Shown piece after piece: positions 1 to 10,483 of a DNA stretch of 64,000 bases (positions are counted from its first letter, which is position 1; every line of letters starts with the position of its first letter). The position numbers and the translations under genes were made by a program. The stretch is from Bacteroidetes bacterium HGW-Bacteroidetes-4 (lineage in GTDB: Bacteria; Bacteroidota; Bacteroidia; Bacteroidales; SZUA-534): positions 1 through 64,000 of the forward strand of contig PHDD01000001.1 of assembly GCA_002840905.1 (NCBI GenBank), given 5' to 3'. The notes under the pieces are model-generated. The model worked only from the letters and a program-made list of their open reading frames with translations. It was not told the DNA's origin and did no database searches.

Positions 1-318
1 ATGTTCGACCGCCTTTTAGTAGCCTGTGTAAGTGAAAATTACAAAATTAATATTAATGATTCCCGATAGTCATATAATTAAAAATTTGTAATGAATAATG
101 AACAGCCAGCCGACAACCTGATTTATATAGTCATTGTTTTCCGGAAATAAGTTCTTGTGTATTGGCGGTCAATTATCAATGTTCTAATAGTCTGCTCTCT
201 GTAACCATTCACCCCAATAATACCATTTTTTTAATATTCAGTATCCGGCTTACTGTAACCATTTGTTATTTTTACCGACTTGTTAGCGTAATCGCAAATT
301 CATGAATTAATAAAACGT
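1..318. other. Intergenic region upstream of the M13 peptidase
   Basis: No convincing gene is visible. A 22-codon open frame starts at base 1 and stops at 67-69, but it has no recognisable features. An 11-bp direct repeat, CTGTAACCATT, occurs at 199-209 and 253-263, 54 bp apart, upstream of the peptidase gene. It could be a regulator site or chance. No TAnnTTTG promoter box is obvious here. Confidence 0.4.
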
Positions 319-2355
319 ATGAAAAAACTAATGACTTACGGAATATTGGCAGGACTATTGCTTGGAATGCAGGCTTGTACCAATAAACAAACAATGAAGA
401 ACAAAGCAATTGATGTAAAAAACCTGGATTTAAGTGTAAGTCCGGGCGATGATTTTAACCAATATGCCAACGGTGGATGGATGGCTAACAATCCGATTCC
501 CGACGATAAAAGCCGTCATGGTAGTTTTGATTTGCTGATGGACGAGAACGAAAAACAACTGCGCGAACTGGTGGATGAGCTCAGTGTGAGTTCGTTCGAA
601 AAAGGCAGTGTGAATGACAAAATTGCCACTTTCTATAAAACCGGAATGGACACGGCTGCCATTGAGTCCATGGGAATCTCGGTGCTTAAAGACTGGTATC
701 AGCAGATTGAAGCCATCGACTCAAAAGCAGGCATTCAAAAGCAAATCGAAACCTTTCACAAGCATTATGTGTCGTCGGTATTTGGTTTGTATGGCGGTGC
801 CGATTCCAAAAACAGCGAGATGGTGATAAGTCATCTGTATCAGAGTGGTTTGGGCATGCCCGACCGCGATTATTACCTGAGCGATGCCGAACGTTTCCGC
901 AACATCCGCGAAAAATACCAACAGCATTTGATAAACAGTTTTGTGCTGATGGGAGATACCCGGGAACAGGCTGAAATAAATGCTAAGGTGGTTTATGAAT
1001 TTGAAAAAGTATTGGCTCAGGCCTCTATGGACCGTCTTTCGCTGCGCGATCCGCATAAAACCTATCACAAGAAAAGTTTGAATGAACTGAATGAGTTGGC
1101 TCCTGATTATAACTGGCTTCAGTATTTTGAAGCGCTGGGTATTGGAAACCCGGGTGAGGTAATTGTTATGCAACCTGATTTTATTCAGGAATTTAACAGG
1201 CAACTTAAAACGGCTCCTTTGGTTACCTGGAAAAATTATTTTCGCTGGAATTTATACCGAAGTACCGCATCGTTTTTAAATGAGGAGATTGTAAACGAGC
1301 AATTCAGTTTTTACGGCAAAGTGCTTTCAGGAACTCCTGAAATAAAACCCCGCTGGAAACGAGTGATGGATGCTACCAACAGCTCATTGAGCGAAGCCGT
1401 AGGACAAATCTATGTAGAGCGCTATTTTCCGCCCGAAGCGAAAGAGCGCATGCTGGCATTGGTGGCCAACCTGAAAATTGCTCTGGGCGAACGCATTGGT
1501 CAATTGGGATGGATGAGTGATGAAACCAAAGCCAATGCCATGGAAAAACTCGAGGCCATTAATGTAAAAATTGGTTATCCCGATAAATGGATGGACTATT
1601 CCCAACTTGAAGTTGCCGTTGATGCTTATGTGTTAAACATGCTGCGTGCTCGTAAATTTGGTGTTGCCGATATGGTTTCAAAAATTAACAAACCGGTTGA
1701 TAAGGCGGAGTGGCACATGCCTCCTCAGATGGTGAATGCTTATTACAGCCCAACCATGAACGAGATAGTATTCCCGGCAGGAATACTGCAACCGCCATTC
1801 TTCTTTCTTGATGGTGACGATGCCGTGAATTACGGAGCCATAGGCGTGGTAATTGGGCACGAAATGACTCATGGTTTCGATGATAAGGGCCGACTGTACG
1901 ATAAAAACGGAAACCTGAATACCTGGTGGACCGATGCGGATTCAGAACGTTTTATGGAGCGGGCCGAGGTGTTGGTTAATCAGTTTAATCAGTATAAAAT
2001 TACCGATTCGGTTTATGCCAATGGAAAATATACCCTGGGCGAGAATATTGCCGACCTGGGCGGAATAAATATTGCTTATACTGCCTTTACCAAAACCGGG
2101 CAATGGAAAAACCAGGACAAAACCATCGAAGGATTTACTCCCGACCAACGTTTCTTTTTGGCGTATGCTCAGGTTTGGGCGCAAAACATCCGTTTGGAAG
2201 AAGCTCTACGACGTACCCAGGAAGACGTGCATTCGTTGGGCGAATATCGGGTAAAAGGCCCCTTGCGCAACGTTCCGGAGTTTCATAAAGCTTTTGCTAT
2301 TGCCGAGGGTGATTTTATGTATCTGCCCGAAGCAGAAAGAGCCGTAATATGGTAA
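319..2355 (+). CDS. M13 family (neprilysin/PepO-like) zinc metallopeptidase, lipoprotein
   Basis: A 678-residue exported endopeptidase predicted to cleave short peptides in the periplasm or at the cell surface. The N-terminus is a lipoprotein signal with lipobox GMQAC near residues 16-20. The zinc site is HEMTH at residues 514-518, with the third ligand in ENIADLGG (Glu575). The substrate-binding NAYY motif is at 473-476. Length and motif order fit full-length M13 enzymes. The C-terminus ends AVIW where many relatives have a Cys-x-x-Trp ending, so that cysteine appears to be missing. The gene is alone on the plus strand and is followed by a strong terminator facing the minus-strand signalling operon. 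Confidence 0.95.
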   Translation: MKKLMTYGILAGLLLGMQACTNKQTMKNKAIDVKNLDLSVSPGDDFNQYANGGWMANNPIPDDKSRHGSFDLLMDENEKQLRELVDELSVSSFEKGSVNDKIATFYKTGMDTAAIESMGISVLKDWYQQIEAIDSKAGIQKQIETFHKHYVSSVFGLYGGADSKNSEMVISHLYQSGLGMPDRDYYLSDAERFRNIREKYQQHLINSFVLMGDTREQAEINAKVVYEFEKVLAQASMDRLSLRDPHKTYHKKSLNELNELAPDYNWLQYFEALGIGNPGEVIVMQPDFIQEFNRQLKTAPLVTWKNYFRWNLYRSTASFLNEEIVNEQFSFYGKVLSGTPEIKPRWKRVMDATNSSLSEAVGQIYVERYFPPEAKERMLALVANLKIALGERIGQLGWMSDETKANAMEKLEAINVKIGYPDKWMDYSQLEVAVDAYVLNMLRARKFGVADMVSKINKPVDKAEWHMPPQMVNAYYSPTMNEIVFPAGILQPPFFFLDGDDAVNYGAIGVVIGHEMTHGFDDKGRLYDKNGNLNTWWTDADSERFMERAEVLVNQFNQYKITDSVYANGKYTLGENIADLGGINIAYTAFTKTGQWKNQDKTIEGFTPDQRFFLAYAQVWAQNIRLEEALRRTQEDVHSLGEYRVKGPLRNVPEFHKAFAIAEGDFMYLPEAERAVIW

Positions 2356-2380
2356 TATGAAACGATAAGTTAATTTTAGC

Positions 2381-2406
2381 AAAAACCCGGGTAATCCGGG
2401 TTTTTC
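2381..2406 (+). terminator. Intrinsic terminator after M13 peptidase
   Basis: AAACCCGG and CCGGGTTT arms with a 5-nt loop are followed by a T run on the plus strand. The upstream A run means it may also stop transcripts from the convergent STAS gene. Confidence 0.75.
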
Positions 2407-2457
2407 TATTTAACATGAAAGAGGTTAGACTGTTATTGATGCTCGCGTTAAAGTAGT

Positions 2458-2790
2458 TTATTTGATAGCTTCGGTCAGGGTTTCGTATATTTCGAATACC
2501 TGATCGAGTTTGGTAATTTTTATCAAGCCCATTACTGAAGTGGCTACGCGACAAAGAATCACATCGACCTGACTGTTTCGGGCATGATTGTAAACGGCTA
2601 TAATAGCACCAAAGCCCGAGCTGTCGATAAACGAAACATGATTTAGGTCGATGACAATTTTTTTGTTGTCGTTATCAATCAGTTGATAGAGCTGATCTTT
2701 AAACTCATTGGCATTTAAAGCAGTAAGTTTATGGCCGCGTTCGGCAAAACCTACTACATAATGGTTTGGTTGATTGTCGATGGTAAACAT
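2458..2790 (-). CDS. STAS-domain protein (anti-sigma factor antagonist type)
   Basis: A 110-residue single STAS domain. The signature FIDSSGFGAI around residues 55-63 carries the Ser57/Ser58 pair, where SpoIIAA/RsbV proteins are phosphorylated. In the family, the unphosphorylated form binds a partner-switching kinase and frees a sigma factor or other target. It is the last gene of the four-gene minus-strand operon, 4 bp after the hybrid histidine kinase, so it is probably part of the same output pathway. No anti-sigma kinase or PP2C phosphatase gene is adjacent, so the partner is unknown. Confidence 0.85.
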   Translation of the reverse strand: MFTIDNQPNHYVVGFAERGHKLTALNANEFKDQLYQLIDNDNKKIVIDLNHVSFIDSSGFGAIIAVYNHARNSQVDVILCRVATSVMGLIKITKLDQVFEIYETLTEAIK

Positions 2791-2794
2791 AGTG

Positions 2795-5065
2795 TCAAAA
2801 TTTTAAGTCTTTAATTTCCTTTAATACCTGTTCCGAAATGGTGCAAAAATCGTTGACCAGTTGCGCATAGGTTTCGGGTTCCTCAGCTTCACGCGCTTTA
2901 TTTTCAAGCGTCTCCATTTGAGATTTTAAGGTAACAATACCCAGCATGGCCACCGACGATTTGGCTTTGTGTGCAATAGCGCTTAACTCAATGTATTCTT
3001 TATCTTTCAGGGCTTTTTTAAGCTGTTCGGCCAGTTTGGGAATTTGTTCGCGGAAGATATCAATTAAATCGTTTTTAAATTTGTTATCGCCCTGCCCGAT
3101 ACTATTCAGGTAATCAAGATTAACGTAGGTGTAAGCTGCCGAAGATTCTTTGGTAGGAATTTCCTGGTATGGTTTGTCAGTATGGTGAGTTTCGGGAACC
3201 TTTATTTTAAGGTTTTGGGCAATAATATGAAATAAGTCAATTGGATCGAAAGGTTTTGATAAGTAGTCGTCCATTCCGGTAGCAAGGCACTTTTCTTTTT
3301 CACCTTTGATTGCGGCTGCAGTCAAAGCAACAATGGGAATGTTTTTTAATTTTTTATCCGATAAGTTTCGGATGATCTCGGTGGTTTCATATCCATCCAT
3401 TTCGGGCATGTGCAAGTCCATAAGAATCAGGTGAAACATATCTTTTTCAAGCAGTTCGAGAACCTTTAGCCCATTGGGAGCAATCTCGACCTCGAATTTA
3501 GATTCCAGGATGGTTTTAACATAAAGTTGGTTAATCTCATTATCCTCGGCCAATAGTATCCTGATGTTTTTGGTATTATCCAGCATTTCATCCTGAAACA
3601 TTTCGGTTTTTTGTTTAATTTTTCCCTTGCCATGGATAAATGCGAGTTTAAAATGGAAGGAACTGCCTTCGCCTGCCTTACTTTCTACATTGAGGTTTCC
3701 GCCTTGCAGTTCAACCAATTGTTTGGTGATGGTGAGGCCCAGTCCGGTTCCTCCGTATTTACGGGTCATGTCGCTGCTGGCCTGCGAAAAGCTACTGAAA
3801 ATAACATCAATTTTGTCGGGCGAAATTCCAATACCTGTGTCGTTAACTACAAAATGCAGCGAGCTTTCTTTACGGTTTTGTTCTACAACTTTAACCAGTA
3901 AAGCAATTCCGCCTTGTTCGGTAAATTTTACCGCGTTTCCCAGGAGATTTACCAAAACCTGGTTTAAGCGGGTGGGGTCGCCAATAATATACTGCGGAAC
4001 CCTGTCGCCAATGTGTAGCTTGAAATACAATCCTTTTTCTTTGGCCGATTCGTAATAAACCGATTTTAGTTTGTTCAACAATTCATGAAGGTTGAACTCA
4101 ATTTGTTCAAACTCCAGTTTCCCGGCTTCCATCTTTGAAAAGTCGAGAATGTCGTTAATAATCACCAAAAGATTATCGGCCGAAGTAGATATATTCTCAA
4201 GGTATTTGATTTGCTCTTTTGCGAGCGGGGTATTGGTCAGTAATTTGGCCATACCTATAATCCCGTTCATCGGGGTGCGTATTTCGTGGCTCATGTTGGC
4301 CAAAAACTGTTCCTTAATTTTTGCTGAGGTTTCGGCTTGTTCTTTTGCCAGTTTAAGCGCTATGTTTTGCTTGTCAATTTGACTAATCATGGTATTAAAA
4401 CCATTTATCAGTTCGCCAATTTCATCTTTCCCTTTTTCTTTAATATGTATGTTGTAGTTTTTATTGATTGAAATTTTTTGCATGGTTCGGGTAAGGCTTA
4501 TGATGGGGAATGAAATAAACTGTTGCAACCTGATTGAAATGAGCAAAGCAATAATAAATGAGGTTAAAGAAATGATAATGAAAACGTTCAGAAAGTTTTT
4601 AATCCGCAGGCTGTAGTCGTCGAGACCCGATTGCAGATAAATGGACCCAATATGTTCGTTGTCGAGAATTATTTGTCGGGAAATGAGCAATGAGTTATCG
4701 ATAAAGGCAAAGGTGTCTTTTTTGCAAACAAAATTGAGATGCTGTCCCTGAAAGTTAGGTTGACTCAGGTATTCGGCAAAAAGAGTTTGGTTGGCATCAA
4801 AAATTCGGGCAATCTTAATATTTTTATTTACCTCCAGGGTTTTCAGTATTTCCAATGCTCCTGAGGGAGAGTTGTATTTAATGTTTGCTGTATTATTGTT
4901 TCCGATAATGTCAGCCAGAATTTCCAGTTCGTGCAGCGCTGAGAGTTCATATTGCGATTTGTCGTAGGCATAAAATATCAATCCGCTTAAGAGCAACGAG
5001 ACCAGGCTGGTGACTGCAATTAAGCTGATGATTTTAAAACGTATCGATAAATCCCTAAAATTCAT
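2795..5065 (-). CDS. Hybrid sensor histidine kinase with receiver and HPt domains
   Basis: A 756-residue membrane phosphorelay kinase. Transmembrane helices lie at about 10-32 and 158-180, flanking a periplasmic or extracytoplasmic sensor of about 125 residues. A HAMP region follows (about 182-232), then HisKA with phospho-acceptor His260 in SHEIRTP, HATPase_c with N, G1 (DTGIGIS) and G2 (GGTGLGL) boxes, a receiver domain with phospho-acceptor Asp550 in [10 protein letters not shown], and a C-terminal HPt domain with His699 in IAHKAKSS. The complete His-Asp-His relay is in one chain, so a separate response regulator should receive the phosphate; none is adjacent. The start overlaps the yfiR-like gene by 11 bp, so the two are co-translated. 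Confidence 0.95.
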   Translation of the reverse strand: MNFRDLSIRFKIISLIAVTSLVSLLLSGLIFYAYDKSQYELSALHELEILADIIGNNNTANIKYNSPSGALEILKTLEVNKNIKIARIFDANQTLFAEYLSQPNFQGQHLNFVCKKDTFAFIDNSLLISRQIILDNEHIGSIYLQSGLDDYSLRIKNFLNVFIIISLTSFIIALLISIRLQQFISFPIISLTRTMQKISINKNYNIHIKEKGKDEIGELINGFNTMISQIDKQNIALKLAKEQAETSAKIKEQFLANMSHEIRTPMNGIIGMAKLLTNTPLAKEQIKYLENISTSADNLLVIINDILDFSKMEAGKLEFEQIEFNLHELLNKLKSVYYESAKEKGLYFKLHIGDRVPQYIIGDPTRLNQVLVNLLGNAVKFTEQGGIALLVKVVEQNRKESSLHFVVNDTGIGISPDKIDVIFSSFSQASSDMTRKYGGTGLGLTITKQLVELQGGNLNVESKAGEGSSFHFKLAFIHGKGKIKQKTEMFQDEMLDNTKNIRILLAEDNEINQLYVKTILESKFEVEIAPNGLKVLELLEKDMFHLILMDLHMPEMDGYETTEIIRNLSDKKLKNIPIVALTAAAIKGEKEKCLATGMDDYLSKPFDPIDLFHIIAQNLKIKVPETHHTDKPYQEIPTKESSAAYTYVNLDYLNSIGQGDNKFKNDLIDIFREQIPKLAEQLKKALKDKEYIELSAIAHKAKSSVAMLGIVTLKSQMETLENKAREAEEPETYAQLVNDFCTISEQVLKEIKDLKF

Positions 5066-5609
5066 CTTCGGAATTGGCTATTATTTTGGCTAAAGTCAGT
5101 AATTTGGGGCTAATGCTTATGCGACGGCTAAGAGCTACTTCGTTGTTAATTTCGAATTGATGCGCCGAAAACTGTGGCGTAAAATTAATGACTCCGCCCA
5201 TTTCACAAAAGCCTATTATTTCGTCGCCGATAGTTAATACCGGTTTGTTTTTTGTTTTTTCAAGTAATTTCATTGTCTCGAAAGTACCTAAGTTCGAAAT
5301 AAAAAGAACATGGCATTGAGCAATATCTTCAATAGTATTAATCCGCACTATTTTCCAGTTTTTACCCTGGGCTTTTCGTCCCTGCATAGTCTTGTCGATA
5401 ATTATTCCGAAGGGGTCGTATTTATAAATTGCCAGTACCAGAGTATCTGATTGCAGCGACTCATCAGGCCAATCAATAAATTTGGCAAAATTGAAGATGT
5501 AGGCCGCTTTTATTTCGTATTCTGAATATTGGGCAAACAAAACCTGAGCCGACAGTAGTAAGCTAAATGTTAGTAATATAAAACGGCAACAGGTTTTTGT
5601 TTTAATCAT
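5055..5609 (-). CDS. YfiR-like periplasmic protein (DUF4154)
   Basis: A 184-residue exported protein with a signal peptide ending about A26. The mature N-terminus contains [16 protein letters not shown], the typical opening of the YfiR/DUF4154 family. In Pseudomonas, YfiR is a periplasmic repressor of the diguanylate cyclase YfiN and is sequestered by the OmpA-like lipoprotein YfiB. Here it sits directly after an OmpA-domain gene (0-bp spacing) and overlaps a membrane histidine kinase, so I infer it gates the kinase's extracytoplasmic sensor. Cysteines are few: about Cys7 and Cys8 in the signal region, one at CHVLF and one at GFCEMGG. Confidence 0.85.
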   Translation of the reverse strand: MIKTKTCCRFILLTFSLLLSAQVLFAQYSEYEIKAAYIFNFAKFIDWPDESLQSDTLVLAIYKYDPFGIIIDKTMQGRKAQGKNWKIVRINTIEDIAQCHVLFISNLGTFETMKLLEKTKNKPVLTIGDEIIGFCEMGGVINFTPQFSAHQFEINNEVALSRRISISPKLLTLAKIIANSEDEF

Positions 5610-8057
5610 TTACTCAACGTTTAATTCAAAAACATTTATTTCAACTTTTCTCCATTTATCGTTACCCGATGTCGCGGCTTGCTCATTAACTTCGCCCAGT
5701 CCTTTTACAATTAGTTTTTGGAACGCCACAGAATTATCCATAAAAAAACGCAATACATTTTGCGCCCTTTTCCGGCTCAGTGACAAATTATGTTTTTCGC
5801 CACCCAATGCATCGGTAAAGCCATAAATTTCCGCTCCTAAAGTCTGGTTATCGATCAACAATTTACATATTTCCAATAACTCCTGCTCGTATTTGGGATC
5901 AAATTTTGCCTCGTTTAGTTTAAAATATATGGTATGTCGATGGACGTACCTGCGATCTTTATGCTCAGATATTTTGAAATTGATTTCTTCTTTTTCAATC
6001 GGGGTTGAACTAAGGGCTTTACGTTGTTCTGGCTCCGATTTACTCGATTGACTGATAATAGGAGCTGCAGTATAAAAGGTGTCAGCTCCGATAACCTGCA
6101 TTTGTGTCGATTGACTTTTATCGCCATCGGTGTAAAAGTGGGTGTTTTTTATGTGGTCCTTTTGGCGTGCATTGGCATCCAGAATACTGAGTGTTACCGG
6201 ATTGGTGGTTTCTATGGCTTCCTCAATCAGGTTTAACAGCGAGTTAATTCCTTCATTTTCTTTTTCTTTGTTTATTTGCACATTCCGGTAATTGATGCGG
6301 AGGGTGTCGGTAGTTTGGATGATGTTTTCAATGAGTTCCAACAGGTGATCGTAATACCGGGGTTGTTTGGGTAGATTTTCAGAAATTAAAATGGAATCGG
6401 CTTCTGAGGTTTTGTACAAATCGTAAAAGGTATTATTTACGGTAATTTGCTCACCAACCATTTTATCTTCAAGCGTAATGGGTTGGAGTATTATTTCCTG
6501 ATAGAGTTCATAAAAATACGTCTGGTAGGGAATGTAAACATTAATAAGCTGAGGTAAAAAATCGTTTGAGCTAATCACGATATTGTAGTTTTTAGCCGGA
6601 GGAAAAATCATTAGGTATTTGCCGGTTTCCGGATCGGGATTGTAAACATATTTCACTTGTTGGCCGGTTTCTTTGTCGTACACTTTAATGTCGGCACCCA
6701 TAGGTTTAGGCGGAATACCGCTTAAAATAGTTCCTTTTAGCAGGGTAAGAGGAATGGGGTCTTTTAAGTTTACTTTAAAAATATTGTGTTTGTCGAATAC
6801 ATTATTTTTTGAGGTAGAGAAATAGCCCACTTGTCCGTTTGCATTCATCACAAAATACAAATCGTCTTTGGGGGAGTTCAGGAATCCCATATTTTCCGGA
6901 ATGGTCCATTCCCTATTGGTTAAACGGCTTTTAAAAATATCGTTTCCACCTATGGTTTTATGACCTTCGGAACTAAAAAACAGACTTACGTTGTCGGGAT
7001 GTAAAAAGGGTGAATTCTCGTTATAAGCAGTGTTAATGGTAGCACCTAAATTTACGGCTTCGTCCCAGTCACCTCGTCTGTTACGGGTGGCTTTGTATAT
7101 ATCGGTTCCGCCGAAACCGCCTGGCCGGTCGCTTACAAAGTAAAGTTCAGTGCCGTCACTGGTCATGCTAACGCGTCCTTCGTAATACGTGGTGTTTATG
7201 GTTTTATTCAGCTTTTTTAAATCGGTAATAATATCGTTCGAAATTGTAGCTTCGTAAATATCCTGGTTAGCACCAATGCCAATATTTAAGAATAAAGTTT
7301 GTCCGTCGGGACTTAAACCGGCAAGCAAAATGGATTGATCCAAATATTTATCGGCTACATCAACGGTAAGTTTTTTGGGGCTTTGCCAATCACCCACTTC
7401 GTTTTTATGAGAAATCATGATGTGTGTTTCCTGATTCATGGCTGTGCCTAAACCAATGGTTCGCATGTAAACCAGGGTTTGTTCGTCGGCTGTAATCATA
7501 GGGCAAAATTCCGATTCCATCGTATTGATGCTGGAACTTAATATATCTATTTCTGCATTAAAAGGTTTGGTGGTTATTTCAATGGCATTTTCACAAACAG
7601 TAATCATGCGTCTGGCATATTCCTGATCAGTCACACGGGCGTACGAATCTTTTTTGCTTTCTTCAAGATACTTACGGAATTGCTCAATTGCTTCATCAAA
7701 ACGGTAACTGTAATGATATAGTGTTCCCAAATCGTTGTAAACAATAAGCGGAACCTCGAGCGACATGTTTTTAATTAAGTATTCAAGATAGGGAAGCGCT
7801 TTTAGCTTTTCATATTTTGTATTCAGGTAACAGGCACCAATACGGTAGGTAACCTGATAATCATTTACCAGAGAATCAATTTTAAGAAATAGGGGCAGGG
7901 CTTCGGCAAATTGCTCATTATCGAAATAACTATTGGCCGTTTTTAAGGTACGGCGTTCGCTGGCATTTAACTGTGCAAACACAGCGTATGCAGCTAAATG
8001 AAGAAAGATTCCCAGTATGATTGCCTTTTTTACCAATGTTTGTCCGGTTTTGGTCAA
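5610..8057 (-). CDS. OmpA-family outer-membrane protein with TPR and PD40 propeller repeats
   Basis: An 815-residue exported protein. It has a signal peptide ending at about residue 28, TPR-like helices (about 30-165), and a PD40/WD40-like propeller (about 170-430) with repeats of the type GTELYFVSDRPGG and DNVSLFFSSEG. A carboxypeptidase-regulatory-like segment follows at about 440-520, and a C-terminal OmpA domain (about 690-815) with FTDALGG and LSLSRKRAQNV should bind peptidoglycan. A stop codon directly precedes codon 1, so translation must begin at TTG 8057 or at a second TTG six codons later; neither is ATG. It is the first gene of the operon with the YfiR-like, kinase and STAS genes. 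The layout resembles gliding/T9SS-associated OmpA proteins, but I see no other T9SS genes. Confidence 0.9.
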   Translation of the reverse strand: MTKTGQTLVKKAIILGIFLHLAAYAVFAQLNASERRTLKTANSYFDNEQFAEALPLFLKIDSLVNDYQVTYRIGACYLNTKYEKLKALPYLEYLIKNMSLEVPLIVYNDLGTLYHYSYRFDEAIEQFRKYLEESKKDSYARVTDQEYARRMITVCENAIEITTKPFNAEIDILSSSINTMESEFCPMITADEQTLVYMRTIGLGTAMNQETHIMISHKNEVGDWQSPKKLTVDVADKYLDQSILLAGLSPDGQTLFLNIGIGANQDIYEATISNDIITDLKKLNKTINTTYYEGRVSMTSDGTELYFVSDRPGGFGGTDIYKATRNRRGDWDEAVNLGATINTAYNENSPFLHPDNVSLFFSSEGHKTIGGNDIFKSRLTNREWTIPENMGFLNSPKDDLYFVMNANGQVGYFSTSKNNVFDKHNIFKVNLKDPIPLTLLKGTILSGIPPKPMGADIKVYDKETGQQVKYVYNPDPETGKYLMIFPPAKNYNIVISSNDFLPQLINVYIPYQTYFYELYQEIILQPITLEDKMVGEQITVNNTFYDLYKTSEADSILISENLPKQPRYYDHLLELIENIIQTTDTLRINYRNVQINKEKENEGINSLLNLIEEAIETTNPVTLSILDANARQKDHIKNTHFYTDGDKSQSTQMQVIGADTFYTAAPIISQSSKSEPEQRKALSSTPIEKEEINFKISEHKDRRYVHRHTIYFKLNEAKFDPKYEQELLEICKLLIDNQTLGAEIYGFTDALGGEKHNLSLSRKRAQNVLRFFMDNSVAFQKLIVKGLGEVNEQAATSGNDKWRKVEINVFELNVE

Positions 8058-8291
8058 CTAAAGTATTAAAATTTTTGGTATGTTTGGTCTTAATATATCA
8101 AATTATTGGTACTGTTGGTCATTTGCTGAAGGCGTTTCGAATGTTTTTAAGCTAAAAAGCCTACAAACTAGTGAATTTAGTGCATTAAAATGGAAAGTTT
8201 AATTCGTTTTCCATTCAGAAATTTTATAAACGAGCCTGCTGACTGCAATTTTTGCCGATGAGCCAAATAACCAATAAAATACAAGAACAAT

Positions 8292-9068
8292 TTGTTACAA
8301 AAATATTTTGTGAAAAGCTGGTTTTACAATTATAGCATTAAGCAAAAATACCGCAACGATCAACAAGGTATTATGCGGCGGTATTTACGCGAATCAAAAC
8401 AATGGGACGAACATTTGAAGCAAACCCAAAGATTTATTTTAAATTGTCTCAAAGGAAAAGTATTTTCCAAGGTTGCGGTTTTGGGAAGCGGTTGGCTGTT
8501 AGATGTTCCCGTTGTGGAATTATTGAATCATTCTCAGGAACTGCATCTTTTTGACGCAGTGCATCCTAAACAAGTGGTGCATAAGTATAAAGCAAACAAA
8601 AAGCTGGTGTTTGTAAAAAAAGACTTAAGCTTTGGATTAATTCATGAAGCAACCCGCTGTAAAAATAGCAAAGAATTTATGAGTGCTCTTGCAACTCTTG
8701 AACCATACGCTCAGTTTACCGGATATGATTGGGTAATTTCAGTTAATCTGTTAAATCAACTCGACAACCTGTTGATTGAATTTTTACGTTCGCGTTTTTC
8801 ATTTTCACAGGAGCAGGAAGAACAAATCAGACAAATAGTTCAGGACAATCACATTAACAGCCTGCCCAAGGGCAAAAGTTGTCTGATAAGCGACTGGACT
8901 GAGGTATCAGAAGAACTAACCACTGGAGTTGTTTCTGAAAAACAATTGGTTTATAGTAAATTGCTCGATGCTGAAAAATACCAGGGCTGGGACTGGATTT
9001 TTGATACCCACAAAATGTACAGGGCCAAAACAAAAACTACCTTTAAAGTAAGGGCATACAAGTTTTAA
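8292..9068 (+). CDS. SAM-methyltransferase-like protein of unknown function
   Basis: A 258-residue protein. VAVLGSGWLLDVP at about residues 62-74 resembles the glycine-rich motif I of Rossmann-fold methyltransferases, followed by an acidic strand end LHLFDAVHP that could be motif II. No catalytic motif is otherwise recognisable, so the substrate is unknown and it may not be an active enzyme. The listed start is TTG; the first ATG is at 8373, so the true N-terminus is uncertain. It is flanked by the divergent signalling operon and by gcvT, with its own 234-bp leader region. Confidence 0.65.
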   Translation: MLQKYFVKSWFYNYSIKQKYRNDQQGIMRRYLRESKQWDEHLKQTQRFILNCLKGKVFSKVAVLGSGWLLDVPVVELLNHSQELHLFDAVHPKQVVHKYKANKKLVFVKKDLSFGLIHEATRCKNSKEFMSALATLEPYAQFTGYDWVISVNLLNQLDNLLIEFLRSRFSFSQEQEEQIRQIVQDNHINSLPKGKSCLISDWTEVSEELTTGVVSEKQLVYSKLLDAEKYQGWDWIFDTHKMYRAKTKTTFKVRAYKF

Positions 9069-9196
9069 ACCAAAAACTACCTATTGATATTTTGATACTA
9101 TTAAAATAAGTAAACTGCAATTAAAATAGTAAATTATTGTTGGCTAAACCTGTTTTCAAATAGCCTTTTGTTTCAAATAATCGCTCATTAAATGAT

Positions 9197-9204
9197 TACA
9201 TTTG
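9197..9204 (+). promoter_or_regulatory. Bacteroidetes -7 box for gcvT
   Basis: TACATTTG is a perfect match to the TAnnTTTG -7 consensus of Bacteroidota, 40 bp before the gcvT start. A TTTC/TTTG stretch at 9167-9174 could serve as the -33 element. Confidence 0.6.
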
Positions 9205-9244
9205 TCGCATAAAATTCAATTACCTTATATAAACAGATAGTTTC

Positions 9245-10348
9245 ATGAAAAGAACTGCATTTACAGGATTCCACGAGGCATTGGGAGCCCGAATGGCTGA
9301 ATTTGCCGGATATAATATGCCCATCGAGTATTCAGGCATAAAAGATGAACACCTTACGGTTCGTCAAAAATTAGGTGTTTTTGATGTATCGCACATGGGT
9401 GAGTTTTGGGCAAAAGGCCCCAAAGCTTTTGATTTTGTGCAAAAACTCACTTCAAATAATGTGGCCGACTTATTCCCCGGAAAGGTTCAATATAGTTGTT
9501 TCCCCAACGGAAAAGGCGGAATTGTTGACGATTTGGTGGTTTATTGTTTTGATAAAGAAACCTATTTGCTGGTGGTAAATGCTGCCAATATTGAAAAAGA
9601 CTGGAACTGGTGCCGAACCCATGCTGAGAAAATGGGAATGGTAATCGGAAAAGAACTTTACAATGCTTCTGACGATTTATGCCAATTGGCCATTCAGGGA
9701 CCTTTGGCTTTAAAAGCCATGCAAAAACTTACCAGCACTTCGGTCGAAGATATGGAATACTACACTTTTAAACAATGTGAATTTGCAGGAATTAAAGATG
9801 CTATTTTTTCTACCACAGGATATACAGGTTCAGGAGGTTGTGAGGTTTATGTGAAAAATGAAGATGGCGAAAAACTTTGGCAAGCCGTTTTCGAAGCCGG
9901 TGAGGAATTTGGTATTAAACCAATAGGTTTAGGCGCCCGCGATACCTTGCGACTGGAATCGGGATTTTGCTTGTATGGCAACGACATTAACGACCAAACA
10001 TCGGCCATTCAGGCAGGATTAGGCTGGATTACCAAGTTTGTGGAGGGGAATGATTTTATCGATCGCGAATTATGGGAACGCCAGAAAACTGAAGGTGTTG
10101 AGCCCCGTTTAAAAGGTTTTGTGATGATTGACAGGGGAATTCCACGTCAACATTACCCGGTGGTTGATGCTCAAGGAAACACCATTGGTGAAGTTACTTC
10201 GGGTACCATGTCGCCACTCACCGGAAAATCAATCGGTATGGCTTACCTGAATAAAGGATTTTGGAAAGAAGGAACTGAAATTTATATTCAGATTCGGAAT
10301 AAAAACTTAAAAGCAGTAGTTACAAAAGCCCCTTTCTTTGAACAATAG
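9245..10348 (+). CDS. gcvT: Glycine cleavage system T protein (aminomethyltransferase)
   Basis: A 367-residue cytoplasmic enzyme that moves the methylene carbon from lipoyl-protein H to tetrahydrofolate, releasing ammonia. Full-length family features are present: the N-terminal FDVSHMGEF at 46-54, the folate/catalytic Asp in IVDDLVVY (Asp95/96), the central [18 protein letters not shown], and the C-terminal barrel with [11 protein letters not shown]. Other glycine cleavage genes (gcvH, gcvP) are not nearby, which is common in Bacteroidota. A promoter box lies 40 bp upstream and a terminator follows, so it is a single-gene unit. Confidence 0.97.
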   Translation: MKRTAFTGFHEALGARMAEFAGYNMPIEYSGIKDEHLTVRQKLGVFDVSHMGEFWAKGPKAFDFVQKLTSNNVADLFPGKVQYSCFPNGKGGIVDDLVVYCFDKETYLLVVNAANIEKDWNWCRTHAEKMGMVIGKELYNASDDLCQLAIQGPLALKAMQKLTSTSVEDMEYYTFKQCEFAGIKDAIFSTTGYTGSGGCEVYVKNEDGEKLWQAVFEAGEEFGIKPIGLGARDTLRLESGFCLYGNDINDQTSAIQAGLGWITKFVEGNDFIDRELWERQKTEGVEPRLKGFVMIDRGIPRQHYPVVDAQGNTIGEVTSGTMSPLTGKSIGMAYLNKGFWKEGTEIYIQIRNKNLKAVVTKAPFFEQ

Positions 10349-10387
10349 TGGGTTGCAGGATTTTTCCTTGCATTTTAAATGTATTTT

Positions 10388-10424
10388 AAAAGCCGGTTGT
10401 GTTGAATAATAGCCGGCTTTTTTC
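10388..10424 (+). terminator. Intrinsic terminator after gcvT
   Basis: AAAAGCCGG (10388-10396) pairs with CCGGCTTTT (10413-10421) across a 16-nt loop and is followed by more T. Confidence 0.75.
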
Positions 10425-10483
10425 TATTTTCACCATATATTGAGTAATCACAAAGCAGTTGCATTAATTTAAAATTAAGTATC

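Noticed and set aside
721..1203. 160-codon minus-strand frame
   Set aside because: Antisense to the M13 peptidase, whose motifs are unmistakable; it is a shadow frame.
8259..8336. 25-codon frame starting at an ATG upstream of the methyltransferase-like gene
   Set aside because: Ends quickly in another frame; no conservation evidence or ribosome site.
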